From assembly GCA_022825385.1 (NCBI GenBank), contig JAJDWX010000030.1:78555-142554 (forward strand): a stretch of DNA of 64,000 nucleotides, read 5' to 3'. This DNA is from Rhodothermales bacterium (lineage in GTDB: Bacteria > Bacteroidota > Rhodothermia > Rhodothermales > VXPQ01). The notes beneath the pieces were generated by a model. It had not been told where the DNA came from and searched no databases. It was given only the letters and a program-made list of their open reading frames with translations. The first letter of the stretch is position 1; the number at the start of each line of letters is the position of its first letter. A program made the translations under genes and the position numbers. Below are positions 39,524 to 50,300 of this stretch, piece by piece.

Positions 39524-41386
39524 TCAATGCCCGAAGCGCTTCTGCAACTCCTCCAGGGGCAGCCGAATGACCGTAGCGCGCCCTCCCGGAGACGCATAGG
39601 GGGTTTTGCAAGCGAAGAGCTGGTCGATCAGGGAGCGCATTTCCGCAGGACTCAGGGTCATGCCCGCCGGAATAGCCCCGCGCCGCGCCAGACTCTTTGC
39701 CAGGCGTTCCGCCCGGTCCGTTCCGCCTTGCCCCGGGTCCTGGCGGTATTGATTCAGCATATCTTCCAGCAACGCCTTGCGGTCGCCCGAATGTATTTCC
39801 GAGGGCACGCCCCGAACCGTTATGGTCCGCTCGCCGGACAAATCAATATCGAATCCCAGCGCGCTCAGGTCCGGCAGCAGTTCCTCGAACAAGGCGAAAT
39901 CCGCGGGAGAAAACGCGACGGCGTAGGGAAACAGCAATTGCTGGGCCAGCCCCTGCCCCTGCCGAAGGCAGCCCAGCGCCCGCTCGTACAAAATGCGTTC
40001 GTGCGCGGCATGCTGGTCTATAATCATCAGGCCCGACTTGATTTGCGTAAGAATGTAACGGCCATGCAGTTGCCAAAGCAGCATATCCGCGTCTCCGGAG
40101 TCCGGGTCGGGGATCGGAAGGGACGCCGCGCCGCGATACAACGCTTCGGATTGCTCGCCTGCATCCGGTTCGTTCCGGCGCCAGGACGCCCACTCGTCGG
40201 ATACTCGCGTCGGATACGCCGCAGACGACCCGGAAGCATCCGGGGAGCGCGGCGCGCCGGGAACCACGAATTCCGCGGCGGGCGAGCGCAGCACCCACGG
40301 CTCCGAAGGGTCCGGGGCCGGATCGGCGGACGAAGAAGCGGCAGGGTCCGAGGCGGAAAGCGACGGCATAAACAGCATGGCGCCAAGCCCCTTTCGCGCA
40401 ACCGCATGCATGAATCCGTACGCGCCCCGCTCGTCGTCGAATCGCACTTCGGCCTTCGCCGGATGCACATTGACGTCGACGCGAGCAGGGTCCGCCGACA
40501 GGAAAACGCAAAAAAACGGCCAGGTCCCCTCTGGCAGCAGCCCCTCGTACGCCGACCGTATCGCATGCCCCAGCGAACGGCTCCTGACCATCCGCCCGTT
40601 GACGAACAAAAACTGCTCGCTGCGGTGTTTGCGGCGCAATTCGGGCATGCCCAGAAATCCGTGGGCGCGCAGATAACTCGACGCTTCTTCCACGGGAATA
40701 AGCATTTCGGGATACGCGTCGCCGAACAAGGCGCCAATGCGGGCGCGCAGCGCTTCTTCGGGCGAGCCGGACTCCGCAGGAAGCCGGTGCATTTCCGCCT
40801 CGTCGTGGATCATCGAGAAGGCGATATCGGGCCGCGACAGGGCAAGCGCCTGGAACGTCTCCACGATATGGCGGAGTTCGGTGGCCGGGGTTTTGAGAAA
40901 ATTCCGGCGGGCGGGTACATTGAAGAACAGATTGCGCGCGGCGATGGACGTGCCGTCCGACAGGGCGCGCGGCTCGGACGAAAGAATGCGTCCGCCCTCG
41001 TTGCGAATGCATAGTCCGGCCTTGTCCGAAGCCCGTTTCGTACGCAACTCGACTTGCGCCACCGCCGCGATGGAGGCAAGGGCTTCGCCCCGAAAGCCCA
41101 GGGTCCGAATGCAGTTCAGATCCTCCGCGGAAAAAAGTTTGCTCGTGGCGTGCCGCCGAAAACAGGCGGCGGCGTCTTCCGGGCCCATGCCGCGCCCGTC
41201 GTCCACGACCTGGATCAATTCCGCCCCTGCCTTTTTCAGAACGAGCGTAATGGCCCCGGCCCCGGCGTCCACGGCGTTTTCCAGCAATTCCTTCGCCGCC
41301 GAGGCGGGGCGTTGCACCACTTCGCCCGCGGCGATTTTATTGGCGAGCGCCTCCGGCATGACCCGGATGCTTCCTTCCCTATCCAT
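39524..41386 (-). CDS. mutL: DNA mismatch repair protein MutL
   Basis: IRVMPEALANKIAAGEVVQRPASAAKELLENAVDAGA; endonuclease motif DQHAAHERILYE; start reassigned to 41386. Confidence 0.95.
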   Translation of the reverse strand: MDREGSIRVMPEALANKIAAGEVVQRPASAAKELLENAVDAGAGAITLVLKKAGAELIQVVDDGRGMGPEDAAACFRRHATSKLFSAEDLNCIRTLGFRGEALASIAAVAQVELRTKRASDKAGLCIRNEGGRILSSEPRALSDGTSIAARNLFFNVPARRNFLKTPATELRHIVETFQALALSRPDIAFSMIHDEAEMHRLPAESGSPEEALRARIGALFGDAYPEMLIPVEEASSYLRAHGFLGMPELRRKHRSEQFLFVNGRMVRSRSLGHAIRSAYEGLLPEGTWPFFCVFLSADPARVDVNVHPAKAEVRFDDERGAYGFMHAVARKGLGAMLFMPSLSASDPAASSSADPAPDPSEPWVLRSPAAEFVVPGAPRSPDASGSSAAYPTRVSDEWASWRRNEPDAGEQSEALYRGAASLPIPDPDSGDADMLLWQLHGRYILTQIKSGLMIIDQHAAHERILYERALGCLRQGQGLAQQLLFPYAVAFSPADFALFEELLPDLSALGFDIDLSGERTITVRGVPSEIHSGDRKALLEDMLNQYRQDPGQGGTDRAERLAKSLARRGAIPAGMTLSPAEMRSLIDQLFACKTPYASPGGRATVIRLPLEELQKRFGH

Positions 41387-41441
41387 GGCTACGTCGCGCG
41401 CCATACGGTCATAAGAAACGGCGTGTGCAAAACATAACGAA

Positions 41442-41648
41442 TCAGCCCAGTTGGAGGTATGCGAACAAGGCCATCGCCAGCAAAATAACAAACAGGATGA
41501 TGCCCGCCGGGTTTCGGCGCTTGCGCCGCGAAAGGCTCTTGATGCGCATGCGATGGCGCAAGTCCTGATCCTTTTTGGGATCGTAGAATCGCGGCTCGTA
41601 GGAAAACCGACGATGTTTCGCCCGAGAACCCGGTAAAAAAATACCCAT
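41442..41648 (-). CDS. Small basic single-TM protein
   Basis: Basic N-terminus plus NPAGIILFVILLAMALFAYLQLG. Confidence 0.5.
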   Translation of the reverse strand: MGIFLPGSRAKHRRFSYEPRFYDPKKDQDLRHRMRIKSLSRRKRRNPAGIILFVILLAMALFAYLQLG

Positions 41649-41749
41649 ACTGCTCCCCTATTGATTTTCCGATCAAAGTACAGGCCCATTACGCAGGCCC
41701 ATTGCGCAAGGGCGTAGCCTGCGCCGCTTGCCCTTCCTGCCCGGCGCGT

Positions 41750-41795
41750 CCCTCGAAGCCTCTCCTCTTCGTGGACTGAATCAGCGTATCCTTAC
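41750..41795. repeat. Partial second copy of the 16.4-kb palindromic element (one terminus)
   Basis: 42/46 nt match to the reverse complement of 16428-16473. Confidence 0.75.
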
Positions 41796-41885
41796 GCTCC
41801 GTCCTATACACGGGACGGCGCAACCCGTTCCGAAATCCGCCGCCGCGCCATGCGCAAAACGGCGCCGGAGCGCCCCCCTCCCCGC

Positions 41886-42734
41886 CTACAAAACGCCCAT
41901 GCCAAAACGCAGATACAAATATATCGCCGCCGCAACCGGCAGCATGGCGTCGAAGCGGTCCAGCACCCCGCCATGCCCCGGCAACAGCGAGCCGGAGTCC
42001 TTGGCGCCGGCCAACCGCTTCAGCCGACTGGCCGCAAGGTCGCCCAACTGCCCCAGCGCCCCGCCGATCCCGCCCAGAACCAGCATGTGCCCCCAGGAAA
42101 TCGCCTCGTATGCAAACGCCTGAAACAGCGCCGCCGCCGCAACGCCCCCGACGACGCCCCCGACCGCGCCCGCCCATGTTTTTTTGGGAGATACTTCGGG
42201 CGCCAGCGGATGCCGCCCGAAAAGACGCCCGGCGACGTACGCCAGCGTGTCGGCCGTCCAGACGATCACGAAGACCGCCAGCGTCAGCCAGAAGGCCGAA
42301 CGGTCGTCGATCCCCAACCCGTTAGCGAAACGCAATTCAACGAGAAAGGCCCACAGCGTACTCGGATATACAATCCCCAGCAACGTAGCCCCAAGGCGGC
42401 GCGTACCCGGCGAGCCGGACGCAGCCCCGCCCTTGCCCGACAGGCCGGAATAAAAAGGAAAACAGGCCACGACCCCCACGACCACGGCCGCCGCCACGTA
42501 CAGCGCGGGCCGCCAGGCTGCTTGCAGCACGAACAGCGCGCCGATGAGCAAGCCCGGAACGCGGTGCGGATGCAGGCCGCCCTCCTCCAGCAGGCGATAC
42601 ACCTCGTGCTGGCATATCAGGGCCAGCGCCAGCACAAAGAGGGCGAACGGCCACGGGCCAAGGTAAAGCAGGCCCACGATAGCCGGAATGCCCACCAGGG
42701 CCGTTAGCAAGCGAAGAAAAATACTTTTGTACAC
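41886..42734 (-). CDS. cdsA: Phosphatidate cytidylyltransferase
   Basis: Multi-TM; WTADTLAYVAGRLFGRHPLAPEVSPKKTWAGAVGG ... HGGVLDRFDAML. Confidence 0.93.
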   Translation of the reverse strand: MYKSIFLRLLTALVGIPAIVGLLYLGPWPFALFVLALALICQHEVYRLLEEGGLHPHRVPGLLIGALFVLQAAWRPALYVAAAVVVGVVACFPFYSGLSGKGGAASGSPGTRRLGATLLGIVYPSTLWAFLVELRFANGLGIDDRSAFWLTLAVFVIVWTADTLAYVAGRLFGRHPLAPEVSPKKTWAGAVGGVVGGVAAAALFQAFAYEAISWGHMLVLGGIGGALGQLGDLAASRLKRLAGAKDSGSLLPGHGGVLDRFDAMLPVAAAIYLYLRFGMGVL

Positions 42735-42776
42735 AGGCGAAAAATACTATAAAGGGGCAAATGCGCGGCGAACGAT

Positions 42777-43802
42777 TTATTCACGCAGAAAACCCGGAAG
42801 CGTTTCGGGAACGACCGTATTCCCGCCGCGCTCGGCCGCCGCGCGCTCCATGGCCAGTATGCACAGAATAAACAAAAACGCGCCAAGAAAAATCAGATAC
42901 CAGGGCAAGCCAATCTGTTCGATATCTTCGATTTCCAGTTCGGGACGGCGGGCGACATACGCCCCCGCCGCCACGGCCAGGGCATTGTTCGCGAAATGCG
43001 CGAGCGCGGCGGGCCAGATGCTTCCGGTGCGCCATGTGAGATAGGCCATGAACGCGCCCAGCGCCGCCAGCGGCAACACCTGCGAAAAACGCAGATGGTA
43101 CAGGCCGAACACAATGCCCGAAAACAGGATGCCGCCTGCGACGCCCAGGCCGCGCTCGGCCTGCCGCTGCACATAGCCCCGGAAAAAGATTTCCTCGCAC
43201 AAGGCGGGCGTAAGCGCCAGTACGCCCAACTGAAACGCAAGGTTCGTATCGACGTGGAGCACTTGCCGAATGAGTTCCATCTGCGAATCTTCGAATTCCC
43301 GAATGAATTCCGGGAGGGGAATCGCGTCGTTCGCCACGCTCAGCCACTGCACCACGGGCAACAGCGCGATAAACGCCGCCGCGGCAGGCAACGCAAAGGA
43401 CCTGTCCACCCGCCGCAGGCGAAGGAAAGCAAGGGGACGCCGCGTATGCATGCGCGCCAGCCACCATGCGGGCAAACACAGGCCCAATACCTGCCCGATC
43501 GTATTCGCCACGAGAAAAAGGTTCGCATGCGCTGCTACGATAGCGCCCGGATCGGCGGCGAGCGCCTCCAGGCCGACGCCCCGCATGGCCAGAAGCGCCG
43601 ACAGAGCGAGCGGGGTAACAACGAGCTGAAACAGAACGAACGCCCCGACAAGGGCGCCGCACATTGTCCACAGCGTCGAAAAGCCGCGGCGCTCGAAATA
43701 TCCGTCCAGCGGCAGCAGCCCCTGCGCGTCCGTTGGGGCCGCCGGGGAGGCGGAATCCCCGGGCGGGCTACCCGTAGAAAGCGTTTCGGAAGATTCGTCC
43801 AT
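42777..43802 (-). CDS. CPBP-family intramembrane metalloprotease
   Basis: CEEIFFRGYVQRQAERGLG and downstream GIVFGLYHLRFSQVLPLAALGAFMAYL. Confidence 0.88.
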   Translation of the reverse strand: MDESSETLSTGSPPGDSASPAAPTDAQGLLPLDGYFERRGFSTLWTMCGALVGAFVLFQLVVTPLALSALLAMRGVGLEALAADPGAIVAAHANLFLVANTIGQVLGLCLPAWWLARMHTRRPLAFLRLRRVDRSFALPAAAAFIALLPVVQWLSVANDAIPLPEFIREFEDSQMELIRQVLHVDTNLAFQLGVLALTPALCEEIFFRGYVQRQAERGLGVAGGILFSGIVFGLYHLRFSQVLPLAALGAFMAYLTWRTGSIWPAALAHFANNALAVAAGAYVARRPELEIEDIEQIGLPWYLIFLGAFLFILCILAMERAAAERGGNTVVPETLPGFLRE

Positions 43803-43903
43803 ACGGCGTACGGCAAGAAAGAAAACGATGGAAAAAGCAAGGGATCATGGCGGCGAGGGAACCTGACGGCGGCGAATCGTTATGTATGACGCGGCAACCG
43901 CAT

Positions 43904-43980
43904 GCGCCCGTAGCTCAGTTGGATAGAGCGTTGGATTCCGGTTCCAAAGGCCGGGGGTTCGAATCCTCCCGGGCGCGCCA
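43904..43980 (+). tRNA. tRNA-Arg (anticodon CCG), CCA encoded
   Basis: Acceptor GCGCCCG/CGGGCGC; anticodon arm TTGGA-TTCCGGT-TCCAA; T arm GGGGGTTCGAATCCTCC; ends GCCA. Confidence 0.93.
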
Positions 43981-44023
43981 TTTCGCCATGCCATGCAGAG
44001 ATTGTCTAATGTCTTGAGAGGCA

Positions 44024-45415
44024 TTAAGAAACATGGCGCGTTCCCCAGACTTCCCGCCATGCCCGATACTCCGACAGGCGTATCCGGTACCGCGCGAAAT
44101 TGCCTTCGTGCAGGCTCAAAATCTCTGTTTCGGCCATTTCGCGAAAAGCCTCGCGGTCCTCGGCCACAATGTAATCGTCCGCCCATTTGGCAATGTGGAC
44201 AATCGCGTCCGCGCGTCCCATGGTTCCGAGGACGATACTGGCGATAACCTCCCGCAGCGGATCGCGGTAACGAAGCTTCACAGGATCGGGTTCGCCAAGC
44301 GACTGCCGGACAGCAATATAACGCGCCGCCGAACGCCCGTAAGCCCAAATAAAGACATCCTTGAGCAACGCGATCTCCCTGCATTCGTAAACCCCAAGAA
44401 CCGCCTGCGTATACGCGTCCTTCGGCACGTCCCGGAATGAAAGCGGAGAGAGGTTGGCCTTGATAAGCGGAATGTTTGCGGACAAGCGAGAGACCCGCTT
44501 GTTGACGTCGTCGAAGGGCTGCAAATACGGAATCTGGACCATAACGAAAAAGGCCTGCTCGAAAGGGTCCTCGATCGCCCTGGCCGAAGCAAGCGCCTGG
44601 TCGAAACATTCTTCAATCCTTTGCGGGATTTCGAGCGGATGGAAAACGGACCCGCCAATACCGACTGCAATCCGCCTGAGCCTGCCTGGCGCATCCGGGT
44701 CGGGAAGCAGGTTGTTGGCAAGCATCCCGTGCAGGTTCAGGATCGTCTGCCGATCAAATCCGATTTCGCTGGCTTCGGCGACCAGTAATTCTATGGCGTC
44801 CTTATGGTTCAGAATCATCTGCGTTTCGCGCCGATCCGCGCCTTCGGCGGCCTGGCCGAAATCAATCAGGCGCCGGGTGTCGAGCAGGGAATAGGTATTG
44901 CCCTCCAAACGGCTCGAATTCCAGGAAAGGTCAATCAGCAGATGGCCAAGTAGCTGTTTTGCATAAGTACCGGCGGGCTGTTCCCCGACCCGGGGCTTGC
45001 CGATCTCGCGCAAGCGCGCGCGTTCCTCCGCCGAAAGATAGAACGTTTCGTTGGGACGATAGGAATCCAGGAAGCTGCGGTCATAGCCAACTGGCTTGCG
45101 GCTTTCCAGCGGCTGGCGGACATATTTCCGAATCGCCGCGCCGGCTTCCGATATTGGAACAGACCGATTGTCGGGCGTTTCGACGGCGCCCGCCGTTCCC
45201 CCCCCTGCGGGAATGCGATACCTGGTAGCCCTTGCCTTGCCTTCCCGTACAATCTGGCCCGTTTCGACAAGATGATTGAGGCGGTATCGCAGGGTAGTTA
45301 GGGAAATGGCCTGGCCCAACCCTTCATGGATCTGCTTTACGGACAATCCATCGCGATGGCCCGTCACCGCAGCGATAATCGCTTGCAAGTCCTTTTCGGC
45401 GATGCGTCTGCCCAT
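44024..45415 (-). CDS. Fic-family protein with N-terminal HTH and atypical active-site motif
   Basis: SSRLEGNTYSLLDTRRLI; core IPYLQPFDDVNKRVSRLSANIPLI. Confidence 0.85.
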   Translation of the reverse strand: MGRRIAEKDLQAIIAAVTGHRDGLSVKQIHEGLGQAISLTTLRYRLNHLVETGQIVREGKARATRYRIPAGGGTAGAVETPDNRSVPISEAGAAIRKYVRQPLESRKPVGYDRSFLDSYRPNETFYLSAEERARLREIGKPRVGEQPAGTYAKQLLGHLLIDLSWNSSRLEGNTYSLLDTRRLIDFGQAAEGADRRETQMILNHKDAIELLVAEASEIGFDRQTILNLHGMLANNLLPDPDAPGRLRRIAVGIGGSVFHPLEIPQRIEECFDQALASARAIEDPFEQAFFVMVQIPYLQPFDDVNKRVSRLSANIPLIKANLSPLSFRDVPKDAYTQAVLGVYECREIALLKDVFIWAYGRSAARYIAVRQSLGEPDPVKLRYRDPLREVIASIVLGTMGRADAIVHIAKWADDYIVAEDREAFREMAETEILSLHEGNFARYRIRLSEYRAWREVWGTRHVS

Positions 45416-45440
45416 AATGCGCCCTGGTTATACAATTAAG

Positions 45441-45520
45441 ACCCGAAATCGAACAAGAATACGTGGAATCGGACAAAAATAAGCCGAATCGGACAAAAAT
45501 ACACGGAATCGAACAAGAAT
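45441..45520. promoter_or_regulatory. Four exact-length 20-bp tandem repeats upstream of the Fic gene
   Basis: ACCCGAAATCGAACAAGAAT / ACGTGGAATCGGACAAAAAT / AAGCCGAATCGGACAAAAAT / ACACGGAATCGAACAAGAAT. Confidence 0.85.
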
Positions 45521-45585
45521 TAATTGCGCAATACTTTCTTTTTTGCGCGATTCGCGCGATTCGCGCGTTGCGCAAGACATCCAAC

Positions 45586-46569
45586 CTAAAACCTCCACGT
45601 TACGCTTGCGGACAGTTCCGGCGCTCGCCGCGTTCCGTATCCTGCATACCCCACGGCCATGCGCGTTTCGAGGCGCCGATTGTGGAGGCGGGCCGCAATG
45701 GCTGCGTCGAAGGCGGCCAGCACATGGTTCAACACCAGAAACGCCGAGACGCGCGAGGCGCGACGAAGCAGCGTGTTGGCGTGCGCATGGTCCTCGGCGT
45801 AGTCCAGGAAACGGCCCTGTACGTTCGGCTTGGAACCGTTTGCGCCCGTCCGCTCCGGGTCGATGGCGTCGGTAAATTCCTCGCCGCTCCTCCAGGCGGG
45901 GTAATCCACCCATCCCGGCGCGAACTGGTAATATTTCCCAATCAGTTCGTAGTACTGCTGCTCTCCGAAGTACGGGATTTCGTGCGAAAAAGCCGCCCCG
46001 GTTTCCGGGTGCCATATCTCGTTCTCGACCGTGCGCATGGCGTCGAAAAACGCCCGAACAACCTGGCGGTCGGCTTCCGTCCAGTTCGCCGGCGCCCCGA
46101 AATCGATCCCGGAAGGCGGAGTGATCGTAGCCAGCTGCAACGTTCTGTCCTCCGGCTCCACGCCCGCCTCCAGCCACACGGCGTACTCGTTCAGCCAGGA
46201 GGCATACTGACGCGGGTCCCAAAACTGGTGCGCGTAGGCCTGATAGGCCCTTTCGCCTTCGCGCCCCTCGTCCCTCCAGGAGAAATAGGCGATAAGCAAG
46301 CCGCCTTCCAGCGCCGCCGCCGCCGCGGAGCGGATCCAGTTTCGGTTATAGGCTTGCCCCAGCCCCGGCAGCGCCAGCGACATCCCGAACGCCATGGGGA
46401 CGCTCCGCGACGCGTTGGCGGCGAGCGGCGCCGGCATTTCCTGATGCAAGATGCCGGACCGAAGTTGCGCCGCCGAAGCAATATGTCCGGCAATATCCTG
46501 CGCCGCGAGGGGCGCAATCGGGACAGCAAGGGCGGCAAGCGCCGCAAATATCCGTGCGATTCGTTTCAT
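45586..46569 (-). CDS. Secreted/membrane DUF5683-like protein
   Basis: Signal peptide; PMAFGMSLALPGLGQAYNRNWIRSAAAAALEGGLLIAYFSW. Confidence 0.6.
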   Translation of the reverse strand: MKRIARIFAALAALAVPIAPLAAQDIAGHIASAAQLRSGILHQEMPAPLAANASRSVPMAFGMSLALPGLGQAYNRNWIRSAAAAALEGGLLIAYFSWRDEGREGERAYQAYAHQFWDPRQYASWLNEYAVWLEAGVEPEDRTLQLATITPPSGIDFGAPANWTEADRQVVRAFFDAMRTVENEIWHPETGAAFSHEIPYFGEQQYYELIGKYYQFAPGWVDYPAWRSGEEFTDAIDPERTGANGSKPNVQGRFLDYAEDHAHANTLLRRASRVSAFLVLNHVLAAFDAAIAARLHNRRLETRMAVGYAGYGTRRAPELSASVTWRF

Positions 46570-46576
46570 GGCGTCC

Positions 46577-47272
46577 TCATTCCGATGAAGCGGACTGCTT
46601 GATCCAGGGAGCGACCATCCGCTCGAACGCCGCCACGCTCTGCGCCCCCAGCACAAAATCGCGGATCACGCCGTCCCGGTCGATAGCGTAGGTGGTGGGA
46701 CGAATCTGGAGCGTGCGGCGAAACGGATCGGGAAGGGTTTCGAGGTATTCGTCCTGTACGTATCCCGCGACCGTGCGGAGCGGCAACGCTTCGTTGAAAT
46801 CCGCCAGCGTAGCCCGGGACTCGTCCGAAATCGTAAGCACGACGAGGCCCTCGTCCGCATAGCGATCCTGAAGCCCGTTCAGCGCAGGCAATTCTTCCAG
46901 GCACGGCGCGCACCAGGTAGCCCACCAGTTCAGCAAGACCACCTTGCCGCGGTAATCGGAGAGCCGCATCTCCTCTTCCGAATTCAGCGCCACGAACGCA
47001 AAGTCCGGCGCCGGGGCGCCCAGTTCCGTGCTTTCCAGCCGGGGATCGCCGGATTGAACGAACCCGCCCCCTCCCGAATCGACCCGGTATGTAACGTACA
47101 ACAAAAGGAAGGCGGTCGCAATGAGCGCCATGGACATAAGCGCCCCCAGCCGCTCTACGGCGTCCGACGGAAGCAACGTACCCGTCTTGCGGTACAGAAT
47201 AACCAGAAAAACCGTTGCGGCGGCAATCATGCCGACGCCTGCGAAATAGGAAAGTGCGAAACTCATGCGCAA
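46577..47272 (-). CDS. TlpA/ResA-like thioredoxin-fold protein
   Basis: N-terminal TMs; GKVVLLNWWATWCAPCLEELPALNGL. Confidence 0.9.
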   Translation of the reverse strand: MRMSFALSYFAGVGMIAAATVFLVILYRKTGTLLPSDAVERLGALMSMALIATAFLLLYVTYRVDSGGGGFVQSGDPRLESTELGAPAPDFAFVALNSEEEMRLSDYRGKVVLLNWWATWCAPCLEELPALNGLQDRYADEGLVVLTISDESRATLADFNEALPLRTVAGYVQDEYLETLPDPFRRTLQIRPTTYAIDRDGVIRDFVLGAQSVAAFERMVAPWIKQSASSE

Positions 47273-47319
47273 AAAGGGTGCAATACGCCGTTAACGATGA
47301 TAAGGATCGAGCGCCCCCG

Positions 47320-50300
47320 TTACAGATCGAAGTCGAAGAGCAGCCCGACGTGCCACAGCAATTCGTGTCCGTAGCGAACAAAGCGGCTTCCATCCGCCGT
47401 CAGGAAATCCTCGTCCGGCTCGAACGCGAAGGTATCCAGGCCATACGTGGCGCTGACGAAAAAGGCCGCCGGCAAAAGATAAAAAGAACCCAGCCCCACG
47501 CGCAGTTCCATGCCTATGTCGCGCCGCATGTCCGCAATGCGCGGGGCGCCTTCGCTCCAGGCAAGGGCCGCATCCGCGTAAATGCGACCATACACCTTGT
47601 CCAAATAGGCGAAAAGCGCCTGCCTGGACGCATAAGGCCATATCGGGAAATGATAGGCCGCCTGGAGCCATAAGGTTTCGTTGCCGCCCAGCGAATAAAA
47701 CGGATATCCCCGCGCGCGAAGCAGGCCGCCCGCGTAGTCGTTATAAAAATCGTCTACTTCCCCGCCAAGAATGCCGCTGGCGCGCAACCGGAACCCCAGG
47801 CCATGGCTCCGGGATTCATGCAAGCCCGGAAGCCGGAAGCCCGCCCGCGCATCGAACGTGAGCCGGTGGTTGCGCCCGCCTTCGTACGAAGGCACAAGTA
47901 CGCCGTCGTCCACGTCGAAGCGCTGCAACAGCCGCCCCGACTCCATCTCGTAATGCAATTCGGCGCGCAGCTGCCTCGGAAGCACGTCGCTGTGGCGATG
48001 AAGCTTGCGGGTCTGGAATCGCGCGCTCGCCATAAACGCCCGGCCTATAAAATAGCGGGAACCGGAACCGGGCACATAGCCATTTTCTTCTTTGGAGAAA
48101 AACCGTTCGGTGGATACGCGATAGGGGCTGTACCGATATCCGACCTCAAGCAACAAGGCCTTGTTCACTTTGCTTCGCGCGTAGATATCGCCCTCCCACA
48201 AGCTGTAGGCAATATCCACGTGCGTCGTATCCGGATAACAGGCCGTACAGGGAAATTCCTCGATCCGCAGCCCATTCTCCACGTTTCGGCGGATGTTGTA
48301 TAACTCGATGGAAAATTGCGGCGCCCAGCGCTTGGGCAAAAACCGGAATCCGCGTTCGTACGCGATGGTAACGAACGCGTCCCGCTCCATATTCAGCAGA
48401 TTGGAAGGGGCCAGAAAACCGCCCGCGCCGCTGGCCTCGCTGGACCCCGGTCCCACCATAATCCCCCCGAAAAAGGACATCTCCTCAAGAACCTCGCGCG
48501 AACTCACGTACACCCCCAGTTTGGCCGTGCGCCAGAGGTGCCCCCCGATGGAGCGTTGCGGTACGCGCGCGCCAAGCGTACGGCCTCGGCGGGATATGTA
48601 ATTGTCGATGCGCAGCACCGGAAAAAATCCGAGCGGCGTAAACGCATTGCGGTATTTCTCCACCCGTTCCGGCAAGGCGGCTTCCGCTTCGTCTTCCGGC
48701 GCGGCGTTCCCCGCGCTTCGGTTGCCGCGCGCCCGCGCTATGGTTTCCCCGTCGAACGGGCGAATGTGCGCGTCGGCATGCGCATGCGGCGCGGGCGGCG
48801 AGACGGTTGCCGCCGGCTTGCCGGTTATGTCAGGGGGGACGTACGCAGCCGGTTCCGGAAGGGCCGCGGGGCGCTCCAGCATCGCAATGCGATACCCCCC
48901 CGCGTCGTAGCGCGCAAACGCCATGGCGCCGTCCGGCGCAAGGCGGGGCATGAACGCGCCGCCGGTCACGTTGGTGAGCGCCTCTGGCGAAGCGCCGGAA
49001 ACGCCCCCTGCCTCGTCAAGGCGAATCCGGTAGATATTGAAAATTCCCGACCGATCCGAAGCGTAGTACAGCCACCTGCCGTCGGCGTCGAGCGCAGGCG
49101 AACGTTCGTCCGCATCCGAAGCAAGCACCGCTTCCGGCCCGCCGCCGCGCCCATCCGCCGCCACCCGGTAGATGTCCCGCCCGCCGCCGCGCGAAAGCGT
49201 CAGGTAAATCCATTCGCCGCGCGGCCCCCAAACCGGCTCGGCCGCCTGCGTGCCGTCGTCGTACCCGGTGAGCCGCCGCGCCTGGCCGCTCGCCACGTCC
49301 AGCGCATACAGGTTCGCGCTGCCGTCGGATTGCCCCAAAAACGCGATCTGCGACCCGTCCGGACTGTAGGCCGGCGCGGATGCGCGCAAGTCGTAGGTCA
49401 ACCGCTCCGTTTCCTTCGTTTCCGGATCGAACCGGTACAAATCCGAAAACAGATGCCCCTCCGCATTGGTTTTCGCGCGAGCGTACGCCAGATGATCCCC
49501 TTCGGGATGCCAGGTTACGACCCCGCCCACCCCGGCTTTCGTTTTCTGCGCATAGCCCAGCGAGCATATGCGCTCGCCCGGATGCTCGCCCGCCGTCGCC
49601 GCCGCAGACAGGCCGCCCAGCCCCTCCAGCCGATGCGCCATGGTTTCGCCCGTCTCCCGATCCAGAATGTACAGGGACGAAAGATTGTAGTGCTCGCCCT
49701 TGTTCGATACGTACGCGAGATGGCGCCCGTCTGGCGAAAAACGAGGATAAAAATTGCTGAACCCCTCCTCCTCGATCAGGCGCCCCTCGACCAGGCGATC
49801 CCGAACCGCCGCCGTCCGCGCCTCGTATTCGCGGCGAAGCGTCCCCATCCAGTCCGCGTACACGTCCGCGGCGGGGCGGCCCGTAGCCTTTTCGAGCGCT
49901 TTTTCGACATTCCACGTATTCCATCGGCCCAGTTCGGACGTCAACCGGCGCAATATGTCCTCTCCGTACGTGGCAGCGAGGTACAGCGTGAAGGCGAACC
50001 CCTGATTGTACACCGTTTCGCGCAACAAACTGGAATGGGAATAAAATCCGCCCATTTCGGTCAGCGTCAGTTCGGCGCCCGCCAGCACCCGCGTCCGCAG
50101 CACCATATCCCGGTGGCTATCCCAGCGGTCGTAGTGCATGAATTCGCGCTGATACTGCGCCGTCCCCTCCGCCAGCCAGGCCGGGTTGTTGAGCGTCGTC
50201 ATGGGCCAGGTAACGATCGCGTCGGGATAGCCGTACAGCACGTCCGGTCGTTTGACGTCTTCGTAGCCCAGATACTGGAAATACAGGAACGGCACCCCCC

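Noticed and set aside
43904-45415. tRNA-Arg as integration site of a mobile island containing Fic
   Set aside because: No integrase and no second copy of the tRNA 3' end noticed in the window.
45441-45520. Possible CRISPR array
   Set aside because: Contiguous 20-bp units without spacers and no cas genes; better explained as promoter iterons.
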